Source of the DNA: CAWJKP01 sp963843465
GTDB taxonomy: Bacteria > Planctomycetota > Planctomycetia > Pirellulales > Thermoguttaceae
Reading direction: 5' to 3'
NCBI GenBank assembly: GCA_963843465.1
Contig: CAWJKP010000008.1
Span: 62,001-126,000 of the forward strand
DNA: 64,000 nucleotides
A program made the translations under genes and the position numbers. Below, piece by piece: positions 8,236 through 17,153 of this stretch. The first letter of the stretch is position 1. Each line of letters begins with the position of its first letter. The notes under the pieces were generated by a model. It had not been told where the DNA came from. It did no database searches and saw nothing but the letters and a program-made list of their open reading frames with translations.

Positions 8236-8379
8236 CAGGTCCCGCTGGGCGACTTGCAATCTGCGGCCGCGCAGGACCCGGCGCCGACTGGCGAGGCGGT
8301 CACGCTGGCCGGCGCCGAGCGGGAGCACATCCTCGGTGCCCTCCGCGAGACCGGCTGGGTGGTGGGTGGACCGAAGGGC
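8236..8379 (+). pseudogene. Relic of an NtrC-family sigma-54 activator (C-terminal Fis-type HTH)
   Basis: About 48 codons read as the C-terminus of a sigma-54-dependent response regulator: a variable linker, then LAGAEREHILGALRETGW and VVGGPKG, the first helix and turn of the Fis-like DNA-binding domain. The rest of the HTH and the AAA+ and receiver domains are missing, and the frame runs on into unrelated sequence. It is a decayed fragment, not a gene. The surrounding 478 bp (8118-8595) holds nothing else I can name except the ribosome binding site of the next gene. Confidence 0.6.
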
Positions 8380-8595
8380 GTAACCGTCAATAAACTGCCA
8401 GGGACAATCGCGTGGCCGCCGGAGCCGATTTCTGGAAAACCTGCCTGGCTTGACAAGCCAGATTCAGTGAATCAAAATCAAATCGTCGGTGCGCCGCACA
8501 GGTGTTCCAGTAGCCGTCACCAGCGAAGAACCCCGTGTAGCAATCACCGGCAAATCAATGGTTACCGCTTCGCCACCACTAACTTGGAGGGTCTT

Positions 8596-9549
8596 ATGAA
8601 CCGCTTTCATATGTTGATACCGCTGTTGGTGTTGCTGTTTGCGGTGATTACCTACGGCTGCGCAAATCGAGAGCAAGAAAAGGCGGTTGCGGAGATTAAG
8701 AATCTCGGCGGCCGAGTCGGCGTCGCTGAAAATCGTCCGGGCAAACCGGTTACTGTGCTGGATCTAAGGGACAGCACGGTGACCGATGCCGCGCTGAAAC
8801 ACCTCGAAGCATTGACGCAACTCGAACAGGTTTGCGCAGAAGACACCCAGGTGACCGATGCGGGGCTGGAACATCTCAAAGGGCTCACCAATCTCCACAA
8901 TCTGTACTTGTCCGGCACTAAGGTGACCGATGCCGGGCTGGGGCATCTCAAAGGGCTGGTCAACCTCGAAGATCTGGAATTGGCGATGACCGATCTGACC
9001 GATGCTGGGCTGGAACACCTCAAAGGGCTGACGAACCTTAGGCGGTTAGGGTTGTCTAACACGAGGGTGAGCGATGCTGGGCTGGAGCACCTCGGAGGAT
9101 TGGTAAATCTCCGACTACTTGTTCTGCATGACACTAAGGTGACGGGCACAGGGCTGGGGCACCTCAAGGGGCTGACCAATCTCCGGATCCTTGACCTGAG
9201 CCACACGGCGGTCGGCGACGCAGGCCTGGAACACATCAAGGGGCTGACGAACCTCGATACTCTGGACCTGTCTTGCAATGGGGTGACCGATGCGGGACTG
9301 GAGCACCTCAAAGCGCTTACAAGTCTGACGGAGTTGCGTTTGGATGAAACCAAGGTCAGCGATTTCGGGTTGGATCACCTCAAAGGCCTTGTAAATCTTA
9401 CACGCCTTTGTTTGCAGGATACGAAGGTGACGAAAAGGGGCTGGGAGCATCTCAAGGCGTTGACGAGGCTCAAAGAAATGACCATAACGGTCGTCGATGG
9501 CAGCGTGAAGGAGTCCTTCAACATCTCACCCTTCCAGGGAAAGCAGTAA
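8596..9549 (+). CDS. Leucine-rich-repeat lipoprotein
   Basis: A 317-residue exported lipoprotein. The start MNRFHMLIPLLVLLFAV at 8596 is preceded by TTGGAGGG and followed by a hydrophobic signal and a lipobox-like ITYGC, with the modified Cys near residue 22. The rest is about ten 24-residue leucine-rich repeats with consensus LxLxxTxVTDAGLEHLKGLT, the type common in Planctomycetota, sometimes joined to kinase or other domains. It is probably a surface or periplasmic binding protein; the ligand is unknown. Upstream codons in the same frame belong to the NtrC relic and are not part of the protein. Confidence 0.8.
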   Translation: MNRFHMLIPLLVLLFAVITYGCANREQEKAVAEIKNLGGRVGVAENRPGKPVTVLDLRDSTVTDAALKHLEALTQLEQVCAEDTQVTDAGLEHLKGLTNLHNLYLSGTKVTDAGLGHLKGLVNLEDLELAMTDLTDAGLEHLKGLTNLRRLGLSNTRVSDAGLEHLGGLVNLRLLVLHDTKVTGTGLGHLKGLTNLRILDLSHTAVGDAGLEHIKGLTNLDTLDLSCNGVTDAGLEHLKALTSLTELRLDETKVSDFGLDHLKGLVNLTRLCLQDTKVTKRGWEHLKALTRLKEMTITVVDGSVKESFNISPFQGKQ

Positions 9550-9600
9550 CGGCCACGAGGCATCCATCCCGCCGTTCATACTACCCTTGGAGCCTGAGCT

Positions 9601-9768
9601 ATGAGTGTCACTATCCAAATGTCCGACCAGGAAATTGTAGCGCTTAAGTACCTAACGCGGCGCCAAAGTGATGCCGATGCGATCGCCGAAACCACGGCCG
9701 CACTGATGGCACGACGAGCAACGAGTTCCAGGAGAAACAATCGGCAAAGAGTCACCATAGCCTACTGA
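9601..9768 (+). CDS. Small hypothetical protein, 55 residues
   Basis: A short ORF beginning MSVTIQMSDQEIVALKYL, with an amphipathic N-terminal half and a basic C-terminal tail. The start resembles small ribbon-helix-helix-type or antitoxin-like proteins but no family can be claimed. GGAGCC stands about 11 bases upstream of the ATG. The final codons overlap the end of the IS66 relic on the other strand, so the natural C-terminus may have been lost when that element arrived. Confidence 0.35.
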   Translation: MSVTIQMSDQEIVALKYLTRRQSDADAIAETTAALMARRATSSRRNNRQRVTIAY

Positions 9769-10133
9769 GCGGCTGCGGCGATCCGACGAGCGGCCCGCTT
9801 CCGGCAGCGGCGGGCCTGGGCTTCGCGGGATTCTTCTTCCCGCTGCTCAAGCCGGTGCTCGGGATGGACGGCCACCCAACGATCCGGCAGCAGCGCCTCC
9901 AGGGCAGTCGTGTCGCCAGGGGCGATCGCGGCAATCCGACGCAGCACGTCGGTGAGGTACGGCCACACGTCAACGCAGTTCCGTCTGGCGCTTTGCACCA
10001 GCGTGTAGAGTGTCGCCGCCGTCTGGCCACCCTTCTCGCTTCCAAAAAATAAAAAGTTCTTGCGACCGATGGCGACTGGCCGCAGAAGCTGCTCAATCAC
10101 GTTGTTGTCGATTCGGATTCTTCCGTCGCTGGT
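9762..10133 (-). pseudogene. IS66-family transposase, C-terminal fragment
   Basis: About 123 codons match the C-terminal end of an IS66 TnpC transposase: DGRIRIDNNVIEQLLRPVAI followed by GRKNFLFFGSEKGGQTAATL, then the ARRNCVDVWPYLTDVLRRI helix and a basic tail. The catalytic Glu region of DDE transposases of this type is near the DNN motif, but the two Asp-containing N-terminal parts are absent. Reading further upstream (to 10,265) gives unrelated residues. It is a truncated relic and no IS ends are recognised. Confidence 0.85.
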
Positions 10134-10815
10134 GTAGAAGACGGAAAAGGTGACATCCACCAAAGACGGGTACTTTAGGCTGTTTGCCCGGCGTGGTTCC
10201 ACCCAAACGTCCAAGAATTGTCGGCTGCCACCTGTTTCCTTCCCGGCACGAAACGGCGGCGCCATGCGGCGTCTGGAATCGCCCGGGAAAAACGACTTTC
10301 CACCAGGAATCGCCCGGAAGAAAAGACTTCACGCTGGCAATCGTTGCCAAGAAAAGACCTTACGCCAGGAATCGTTGTGGAAAAACGACATTCGGTCAAA
10401 TGACGCCGGGGCCAACGGTACCCAGCCGGTGCGTGGGCGCGGCTTACGTCCCGCCTAGGACGACACTCGTAACATGGCCCTTTCGGCCTGAGTGCTTGGC
10501 GGCAAAAAAGTTACGTCGAGGGCCGCCGGGCGGCGCGAAATCCCCGGGGTAGTCCGAGCGGGGGGCGGCGGGACAAAAAACGGAAAGTCCTGTGCCGGAA
10601 ATCGGCGGTGGATTGTCGCAACGTGGTGCGGAGCACCGTCGTTCTAGTCCCTTCCGGCAGAAGGGACCTACTAGCGCAGTAGGTCCCGCCTGCCGGGCAG
10701 GGCGTTGCGCCGGCAAGCTTCTCTCGCACCCGGTGAAGCAATGCAGGGCAGTTGCGTCCCAGACAGTTTGCCCGTAGGATACACAAGTTGATCACTCGGC
10801 AAGTAGGAGCGTTTG
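10134..10815. other. Intergenic region with degenerate tandem repeats
   Basis: No gene. From about 10,274 to 10,400 four degenerate units of 30-32 bp occur head to tail, each starting GGMAATCG and containing GAARAAAMGACYT. Near 10,648-10,705 an imperfect palindrome of the TCCCTTCCGGCAGAAGGGAC family is followed by TAGGTCCCGCCTGCCGGGCA. The rest shows no ORF with protein-like character. AGGAG precedes the next gene at the right distance. Confidence 0.55.
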
Positions 10816-11262
10816 ATGGCGTTGCCACCGCTGACCGACACCGGTGACTTGCCGCTCGGCGTCCATCAAGCGTCGTTACCTGAGGTCCGCGACCGTTTCG
10901 GCGCAGGATCGCAACAACGCATCGCCGTCGCGGATCGTTTGGAGCGGATCTACCGCTTGGCGCGTGGCACGGGGCATCTGGCTCGCTTTGTGGTCTTTGG
11001 CTCCTTCGTTACCCGCAAACCGGAACCGAACGACGTCGACCTGTTCCTTGTCATGGACGACGCGTTCAACGCGGGGGAGCTGCCGGGTGAGGCCGCATTG
11101 CTTTTCGATCACGCCGCGGCCGATTCGTACTTCGGTGCCAGTGTGTTCTGGGTCCGTCGGCTGGCCGCCTTGGCCGGCGAACAAGCGACGGTAGAATACT
11201 GGCAGGTGAAGCGCGGAGGCGGCCGGCGCGGCATTGTGGAAATCGTCGAGGGGATGCCATGA
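10816..11262 (+). CDS. Nucleotidyltransferase-fold protein (DUF6932-like)
   Basis: A 148-residue protein with the minimal nucleotidyltransferase signature: FVVFGSFVTRKPEPNDVDLF, giving the GS motif, a spacer and the DxD metal-binding pair. A later stretch (AADSYFGASVFWV) fits the next strand and helix. I start at ATG 10,816 with AGGAG six bases upstream, rather than the TTG at 10,813. The gene overlaps the following small gene by ATGA, so the two are translationally coupled. Such pairs resemble toxin-antitoxin modules of the MNT type, though the partner here is not HEPN-like. Target and activity are unknown. Confidence 0.65.
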   Translation: MALPPLTDTGDLPLGVHQASLPEVRDRFGAGSQQRIAVADRLERIYRLARGTGHLARFVVFGSFVTRKPEPNDVDLFLVMDDAFNAGELPGEAALLFDHAAADSYFGASVFWVRRLAALAGEQATVEYWQVKRGGGRRGIVEIVEGMP

Positions 11263-11465
11263 TTAAGAACGATCAAGAATTGGAGGTAACCCTGGAACGG
11301 ATTCGGCATTTCCAGGCTCAACTTGCGCATCTTCGGAAGGTAGAAGCCAACCCCACCAATTACCGGCTTTCGGCATCGGGATTCTTGGCGGAAATCGACC
11401 GGATGCAACTCGGGGTCCGCGAGTACCTGAGCCTCCCCGCTGCGGTCGCCCAGGGCGCGGCGTAG
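11259..11465 (+). CDS. Small helical partner of nucleotidyltransferase
   Basis: A 68-residue protein, MIKNDQELEVTLERIRHFQ..., with a predicted long helical hairpin, ending in NYRLSASGFLAEIDRMQLGV and REYL. It is coupled to the upstream nucleotidyltransferase gene by a four-base ATGA overlap, so the two are co-produced. The layout suggests an antitoxin or accessory subunit but I recognise no DNA-binding motif. It ends just before a TCCCTTCCGGCAGAAGGGAC palindrome at 11,500-11,522, which may serve both this gene and the convergent RNase R gene. Confidence 0.55.
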   Translation: MIKNDQELEVTLERIRHFQAQLAHLRKVEANPTNYRLSASGFLAEIDRMQLGVREYLSLPAAVAQGAA

Positions 11466-11518
11466 GAAGTGCGGAGTTTGCTGCCGGATGCCGCACCGTC
11501 CCTTCCGGCAGAAGGGAC

Positions 11519-14113
11519 CTACCGGCGGCCTTTGCCCTTCGGCCTCTTCTTCCGCGGCGACGCTTTACCGCCCGCCGAAGCGCGCTTTCCCCGACGCCCG
11601 GCCAGTTTGGGCGGCGAGGGGCGGCGCTTGTGGCTGACCAGGCGGAAGTCCAGCTCGCGGCGGTCGATGTCCACGCGGCTGACGGCCACCCGCACCCGGT
11701 CGCCCAGCCGGAAGGTGTTGCCCGAGCGATTGCCGGAAAGCGTGTGGGCGGCCCGATCGTAGCGGTAGTAATCGTCCTGGAGGGCATCGACGTGCAGCAG
11801 CCCCTCGGCCGGGATCTCCAGCCCTTGGACGAACAGTCCAAAACTCTCCACGCCGGTGATCACGCCGTCCATTTCTTCGCCGATGCGATCGGCCATGTAG
11901 GCCAGCAGTTTCATCTTGACCAGCTCCCGCTCGGCCGACTCCGCCCGCTGCTCGCGCTCGGAGCAATGCTCGCCGAGCGTCACCAGCTCGCCGGGATCGT
12001 TGCGGGGCCGCTTGCCGGTGAGGATCGCCTCGATCAGGCGATGGACGGTCAGGTCCGGATAGCGGCGGATGGGCGAAGTGAAATGGCAGTAGCAATCGCT
12101 GGCCAGGGCGTAATGCCCGTCTTCCCGCGGACTATAGACGGCCCGCTGAAGCGACCGCAGGACGGCGTAGTTGACCGCGTATTGCTCGGGCCGGCCAGCG
12201 ACGGCGGCCAGCAGCTTCTGGATCTCGAAGCGGCTTTCGAGGCTCTCGGTCGAAAGCCCGAGGTCGGCGATGAAGGCGGTCAGCGCCTTGAGCTTCAGGG
12301 GCGAAGGCGACTTGTGGATGCGGCGGAGGAACCAGAGGCCCCGATCGCGGAGCATCTCCGCCACCGCCTCGTTGGCCGCCAGCATGAACTCCTCGATGAT
12401 CTGGTGGCTCTCCGTGTTGGGCACCACGTGCGCCCCGGCCACGCGGCCTTGCTTGTCCAGGTCGATCTTCACCTCGGGCATCTGCAGCTCCAAGGCGCCC
12501 CGCTTGAGCCGCCGCCGCCGCAGGATCATCGCCAGCTCGTGCATCCGCAAGAGCAGGCCGTGGACCTTCGCGCCCAGCTTCCGCTGCCAGGAGGCCGGGT
12601 CGGCCAGCAGCGCGTCGACCTGCTCGTAAGTCAGCCGCTTGGCGCTGCGGATGGCCGCGTCGTGGAACTCGACGTGGGTCCGCAGGCCCTCGGGCGTGAG
12701 CTCCAGGTAGACCGTCTTGGTATAGCGGACCTTCCCCGGCTGCAGACTGGCCAGGGCGTTGGAGATCACCTCCGGGAGCATGGGGATCACCCGGTCGGGC
12801 AGATAGACGCTGGTCGCCCGGTGCTGCGCTTCGCGGTCCAGGGCCGTCCGTGGCCGGACGAAATGGGAGACGTCGGCAATGTGCACGCCCAGCCGCCAGC
12901 GGCCGTCGGCCAGTTGCTCGAGGGAAATGGCGTCGTCGAAATCGCGGGCGTCGACCGGGTCGATGGTGACGATGGTCTGGGCCGTAGCGTCGTAGCGGCC
13001 CGGGGGAACCGCGGCCTCGAACCGCTCGGCCTCCGCGCGGGCCTCGGCCATCGCGTCCTCGGGGAACTCGCCGGGCAGGTCGTACTCGCGGATGATCGAG
13101 AGCGTGTCCACGCCCGGCTTGCCCCGCGGTCCGAGGATCTCGGCGATGACCCCTTCGCCGTCCTGGAAGTGGGAGGGGAAGCGGACCATCTCGACGACCA
13201 CCTTGTCGCCCGGCCGGGCGTCGCTGGCGCCCGGGTCGCCGACAAGGATCGGCCGCGAGAAAAGCGTCCCGTCGATGGTCACCAGGGCCGTCCCGCCCTC
13301 CTCGAAGTAGCTGCCGACGAAGCGGTGCGTCTCCCGCTGGAGGACCTCGACGATCCGTCCCCGGGGTCCGGGATGCCGTCCTTCGTGCTGCTTGCGGAGC
13401 TCGACGACGACCGTATCGCCCGTGGAGGCGTCGGCGGCGTCCTCGGAGGCAATATAGATGTCGGCCGCAGCCGCTTCCGCCGGGGCGGCGGCGGTGGGCC
13501 GGACAAACCCGAATCCACCCTCGCGCCGGCGGAACAGACCCACGATCCGGCTTCCCTTGAAGCCAGGCAGATACGCAGCAGGCACACGCCGTGTGGCGTC
13601 CGCCACGTAAGTAGCAGGCACACTCCGTGTGCCGTCCGCCGGTTGCGGCACACGGAGTGTGCCTACTACTGCCGGGTGGACGAGGTGACTGGAACCGTAG
13701 ATCAACTGCCCGCGGCGGACCAGCCGCTTCACGGCCTTCTTCACCTTGGACGCTTCATCGCGCGGGATGCCGAGCCTTCCGGCGATCACTCGCGGCTTGA
13801 CCGGGCGATAGTCCGACCGCTGGACAAGCTCCAGGATCGCGCGTTCCAGTTCCTCGGCCTGCCGGTCGGCTTGCGACTCGGCCTGCTGGTCGTGGGGAGG
13901 TAAAGACTCGGCCATCGGCGCGGAATCCGATGGTTCCAAAGCTGCGTCGGCCGGCGTGGCCGCCGGGGCTAACGGTTGCGCGTCGGTCAGCCCCGGCGGC
14001 CACGCCGGGTGTTCCGCATTTCCCGTTTCTGACGTTCGCGTTTCTGTGCCGGGAGTGGGTGCCGCTTCCGGCTGGTCGGTCTGTGGGTCAGCTTGCTCGT
14101 GCGGCGTTTCCAT
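11519..14113 (-). CDS. rnr: Ribonuclease R with in-frame palindromic-repeat insertions
   Basis: An 864-residue 3'-5' exoribonuclease that degrades structured RNA. Order of parts: an acidic Pro/Glu-rich N-terminal extension (1-88), a winged helix (about 89-146), cold-shock domains (from about 188), the RNB domain with metal-binding Asp residues in IDPVDARDFDDAIS (about 385-397), and a C-terminal S1 domain (GEEMDGVITGVESFGLFVQ) with a basic tail. Two palindromic repeats are carried in frame: one encodes residues about 38-57, the other about 150-183, between winged helix and cold-shock domain. The ATG at 14,113 overlaps the stop of the HD-domain gene as TGATG; a GTG one codon upstream is the alternative. 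Coupling of two 3'-5' RNases suggests a joint RNA-decay operon. Confidence 0.92.
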   Translation of the reverse strand: METPHEQADPQTDQPEAAPTPGTETRTSETGNAEHPAWPPGLTDAQPLAPAATPADAALEPSDSAPMAESLPPHDQQAESQADRQAEELERAILELVQRSDYRPVKPRVIAGRLGIPRDEASKVKKAVKRLVRRGQLIYGSSHLVHPAVVGTLRVPQPADGTRSVPATYVADATRRVPAAYLPGFKGSRIVGLFRRREGGFGFVRPTAAAPAEAAAADIYIASEDAADASTGDTVVVELRKQHEGRHPGPRGRIVEVLQRETHRFVGSYFEEGGTALVTIDGTLFSRPILVGDPGASDARPGDKVVVEMVRFPSHFQDGEGVIAEILGPRGKPGVDTLSIIREYDLPGEFPEDAMAEARAEAERFEAAVPPGRYDATAQTIVTIDPVDARDFDDAISLEQLADGRWRLGVHIADVSHFVRPRTALDREAQHRATSVYLPDRVIPMLPEVISNALASLQPGKVRYTKTVYLELTPEGLRTHVEFHDAAIRSAKRLTYEQVDALLADPASWQRKLGAKVHGLLLRMHELAMILRRRRLKRGALELQMPEVKIDLDKQGRVAGAHVVPNTESHQIIEEFMLAANEAVAEMLRDRGLWFLRRIHKSPSPLKLKALTAFIADLGLSTESLESRFEIQKLLAAVAGRPEQYAVNYAVLRSLQRAVYSPREDGHYALASDCYCHFTSPIRRYPDLTVHRLIEAILTGKRPRNDPGELVTLGEHCSEREQRAESAERELVKMKLLAYMADRIGEEMDGVITGVESFGLFVQGLEIPAEGLLHVDALQDDYYRYDRAAHTLSGNRSGNTFRLGDRVRVAVSRVDIDRRELDFRLVSHKRRPSPPKLAGRRGKRASAGGKASPRKKRPKGKGRR
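13572..13669. repeat. GTAGCAGGCACAC palindromic element inside rnr
   Basis: Three half-elements stand in a row: a direct copy at 13,574-13,606, a second direct copy at 13,611-13,640 and an inverted copy at 13,641-13,669. They lie within the rnr coding sequence and keep the frame open, encoding GTLRVPQPADGTRSVPAT and ADATRRVPAAY. The same peptide type would be read from the copy just upstream of the radical SAM gene. Confidence 0.85.
13951..14009. repeat. CCGGCGTGGCCGCCGGGGCT palindrome inside rnr
   Basis: Perfect 20-bp arms with an 18-bp loop in the N-terminal extension of RNase R. Related arms are found in the radical SAM gene near 23,884-23,902, where they adjoin the 75-bp tandem repeat. 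Confidence 0.8.
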
Positions 14114-15108
14114 CACTCGGGGTCCGGCTTGGCATGATGCTTGCGGGGACTTCCCTTGAAGAGCTTGCGGCTCATGTTGGCATTGTAGGGCGTCCAGGCG
14201 CTGTCGATATTCGGATCGTCGCGGAGCTGCTGGTGGAAGGCGAAGACCTTGGCGTCGAGATTGTCGAGACAGTACAGGGCGACGGCCTCGATGGTCATGG
14301 GCAGCTTGGGGCTGCCGTATTCGTACTCGCCGTGGTGGCTGACGATCATGTGCCGCAGCCGCAAAACGGTCTCCCGCGGCATCGGCTCGCCGGAGAGCTT
14401 CTCCGACTCCGCGATCTTTTCGTCCAACATGCGCACGGCCATCACCAGGTGGCCGATGAGCTGCCCTTCATCGCTGTAGCTTAGATCCCGCTCGTAGCAG
14501 AGCTCGTCGACCTTGCCGATGTCGTGCAAAAAGGCCCCGGTGAGCAGCAGATCGCGGTCGATCATCGGGTAACAAGGGGCGATCCGCAGCACCACCTCCA
14601 TCAGGTTCACCACGTGCTCCAGCAGGCCGCCGCAATAGGCGTGGTGATGTTTGACCCCCGCCGGCGCCCGGCTGAACTTGCCCAAAAAGGCTTCATCCAT
14701 GAGGAAGCACTCGGCCAGGTTCCGCAGGTGCGGCTCGTTGATGGTGCGGAGGATCTCCGCCAGGCGGATCATCAACTTGTCGACTTCCACGGCCGCCAAA
14801 GGGGTGAAATCGTCCTCGTTGACCTCGCTGGGCTCGAGCTTCGCAATGCGGGCGAGGATCAGTTGCAGGTTTCCCTGGAAGAGCTGCGTGGTGCCCTCGA
14901 CCCGCACGTAGTCGCCGTTCTCGAAGGATAGGTAGAGCGCCTCCGTGGCGTTCCACATCCGCGCCCCGATCGTGCCGCTGCGGTCCGAGAGATCGACCTG
15001 CAGGTAGAGATTTCCGTTGCGGTTGGGACGAAGCTGCTTTTCGCTGGCCCGAAAGACCTCCTCGATACTCTCTTGCTGGGTGAGCTGATTAACGTAACGT
15101 CGCCTCAT
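14113..15108 (-). CDS. 3'-5' exoribonuclease YhaM-like (OB fold plus HD domain)
   Basis: A 331-residue protein: an N-terminal OB-fold (about residues 15-90; LYLQVDLSDRSGTIGARMW, YVRVEGTTQLFQGNLQL) and a C-terminal HD phosphohydrolase domain. The HD ligands can be followed in HHHAYCGGLLEH, FLHDIGKVDEL and HMIVSHHGEYEYGSP, closing with the AVALYCLDNLDAK aspartate. This combination is that of YhaM/CBF1-type RNases. I start at ATG 15,108 (MRRRYVNQL) with AAGGA upstream; 48 further in-frame codons look non-coding. Its stop overlaps the RNase R start, so the two are one operon. Confidence 0.85.
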   Translation of the reverse strand: MRRRYVNQLTQQESIEEVFRASEKQLRPNRNGNLYLQVDLSDRSGTIGARMWNATEALYLSFENGDYVRVEGTTQLFQGNLQLILARIAKLEPSEVNEDDFTPLAAVEVDKLMIRLAEILRTINEPHLRNLAECFLMDEAFLGKFSRAPAGVKHHHAYCGGLLEHVVNLMEVVLRIAPCYPMIDRDLLLTGAFLHDIGKVDELCYERDLSYSDEGQLIGHLVMAVRMLDEKIAESEKLSGEPMPRETVLRLRHMIVSHHGEYEYGSPKLPMTIEAVALYCLDNLDAKVFAFHQQLRDDPNIDSAWTPYNANMSRKLFKGSPRKHHAKPDPE

Positions 15109-15295
15109 GGCGATCCTTTCGTAAGCTGGAAATGGAGGAACGAAGTATTGTAGACCCTCTGCGAATCCTCCACAAGGGGTGACCCTTCCCTCTTCCGCCC
15201 GGCGGACCGATCTCCTACAATACTCCGGTGCAAGTCCGATCCGACGTAGCAAACCTCACCGATCGCGCCCGTGGGACCGGAGAGCCAAGATCGTC

Positions 15296-15350
15296 CCGAC
15301 CCCCGACCCCCGACCCCTGTCCCCCGGCCCCTCACCCCTCACCACTCGCC
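15296..15350. repeat. G-rich minisatellite ahead of proS
   Basis: The plus strand reads CGACCCCCGACCCCCGACCC and on to CCCCTCACCCCTCACCACTC just before the proS start. The minus strand is therefore a run of G4-G5 blocks separated by 2-3 bases, a canonical G-quadruplex motif. The units resemble the minisatellites at 491-541 and 30,554-30,627. Confidence 0.65.
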
Positions 15351-15358
15351 ACTGAACC

Positions 15359-17153
15359 ATGCGCTGGACCCAAACGCTCATTCCCACGATGAAAGAAACG
15401 CCCGAAGGGGCGGAGATCCCCAGCCACGTCCTGATGCTGCGGGCCGGACTGGTCAGCCAGGTGATGGCCGGGGCCTACACGTACCTCCCGCTGGGCTACC
15501 GCGCCCTGCGCAAGGCCGAGCAGATCGTCCGCCAGGAAATGGACGCCGCCGGCGCCGTCGAGCTGCACATGCCGGCGCTGACGCCGATCCACCTTTGGGA
15601 GCAGACCGGCCGCGTGGCGGCCTTCGGCGAGGTGCTGATCCAGTTCAGCGTCCGCCGCCAGGGCCGCAAGGTGCAGATGGCCTTGGGTCCGACCCACGAG
15701 GAAGTGATCACGGAGATGGTCTCCCGCCACATCTCCAGCTACCGGCAACTGCCGATCACGCTCTACCAGATCCAGACCAAGTTCCGCAACGAGGAGCGTC
15801 CCCGCTTCGGCGTGCTGCGGACCAGCGAGTTCCTGATGAAGGACGCCTACAGCTTCGACAGCTCCGTGGACTCGCTCAACCGCAGCTACGAAAAGATGTA
15901 CGCCGCCTACTGCCGGATCTTCGACCGTTGCGGCTTGCACTATCTGCCCGTCGAGGCCGAGAGCGGGCCGATCGGCGGAGAGGCCAGCCACGAGTTCATG
16001 ATCCCGGCTCCCAACGGCGAAGACACCGTGCTGCACTGCAAGGAATGCGGCTACGCGGCCAACCTGGAGAAGGCCGAGATCGGTCCCCGCGGCGGCCAGG
16101 TCTCCGACGCGCCCCTGGAGCCGGTCCAGACCGTGCCCACGCCCGGGGCCGCCACCATCGAGCAGGTCTGCCGGTTCTTGCAGCGCATTCCCGAGGAGCT
16201 CATCAAGACGCTGATCTACACGGCCGACGAGCGTCCGATCGCCGTCTTGATCCGCGGCGACGGCGAGGCCAACGAGAACAAGATTCGCCGGGCGGCCGGC
16301 GCCGCCAAGGTGGCCCTGGCCGATGCGGCGGTGATCCAGCAGGTGACCGGCGCCCCGGTGGGCTTCGCCGGCCCGGTGGGCATGAAAGAGCCGATCCCGA
16401 TCTACGCCGACCACGACGTCCAGTTCCTCCGCAACGCCGTGGCCGGGGCGAACCAGGCGGAGACCCACGTCACGGGCGTCAATCCGGGCCGCGACTTCCA
16501 GCCGCTGGGCTACTACGATCTCCGCAACGCGGTGGACGGCGATCCCTGCCCGCGGTGCAGCGCGAAGCTCGCCGTGCGCCATGCGATCGAGGTGGGCCAC
16601 GTCTTCAAGCTGGGGACCAAGTATTCCGAGGCCCTCGCCGCCCGCTTCCTGGACGACAAGGAGCAGCTCCGCACGATCATCATGGGCTGCTACGGGATCG
16701 GCATCAACCGCATCGTCGCCGGCCTGATCGAGACCAGTCATGACGACAACGGCATCATCTGGCCGGTGGCCCTGGCCCCCTACGAAGTGCTGCTGGTGCC
16801 GATGAAGGTCGGCGACGCGGCGACGATGGAAGCGACCGGGAAGCTCTACGACGCGCTATTGTCGCTGGGCGTGGACGTCTCTGATGGACGACCGCGACTA
16901 CCGGCCGGGCGTCAAGTTCAAGGACGCCGACCTGATCGGCATCCCGCTCCGCGTAGTGATCGGCGAGCGCGGTCTGAAGCAGGGCCAGTTGGAGCTCAAG
17001 TGGCGCTGGGAGTCCGCGCCGGAGATGATCCCCATCGAGGACGCCGCCCAGCGGATCGCCGAGTTGATCCGCGAGGAGCGCGCCACCGGTGGGCGGTTCC
17101 GCAAGCAGTCTCCCTCTCCCTCCGCAACATTATGCATCAGCTATCACTGCTAG
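15359..17153 (+). CDS. proS: Prolyl-tRNA synthetase, one-base frameshift and MITE-derived stop
   Basis: Bacterial-type class II prolyl-tRNA synthetase, about 597 residues when the frame is repaired, charging tRNA-Pro. The start MRWTQTLIPTMKETP is typical. Seen in order: motif 1 region, RHISSYRQLPITLYQIQTKF and RNEERPRFGVLRTSEFLMKD (motif 2), the inserted editing domain (about 225-400), motif 3 (MGCYGIGINRIV) and the anticodon-binding domain. An extra base near 16,880 shifts the frame inside GVDV-LMDDRDYRPGVKFKDAD. The downstream frame is well conserved, so this is probably a sequence error. The MITE at 17,124 interrupts the end of the frame, adding SATLCISYHC and the stop at 17,151-17,153. 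The duplicated tail near 18,031 shows a different ending through the same palindrome. Confidence 0.9.

Noticed and set aside
10274..10400. Possible CRISPR array
   Set aside because: Units are diverged along their whole length and lack a constant repeat with unique spacers; there are no cas genes.
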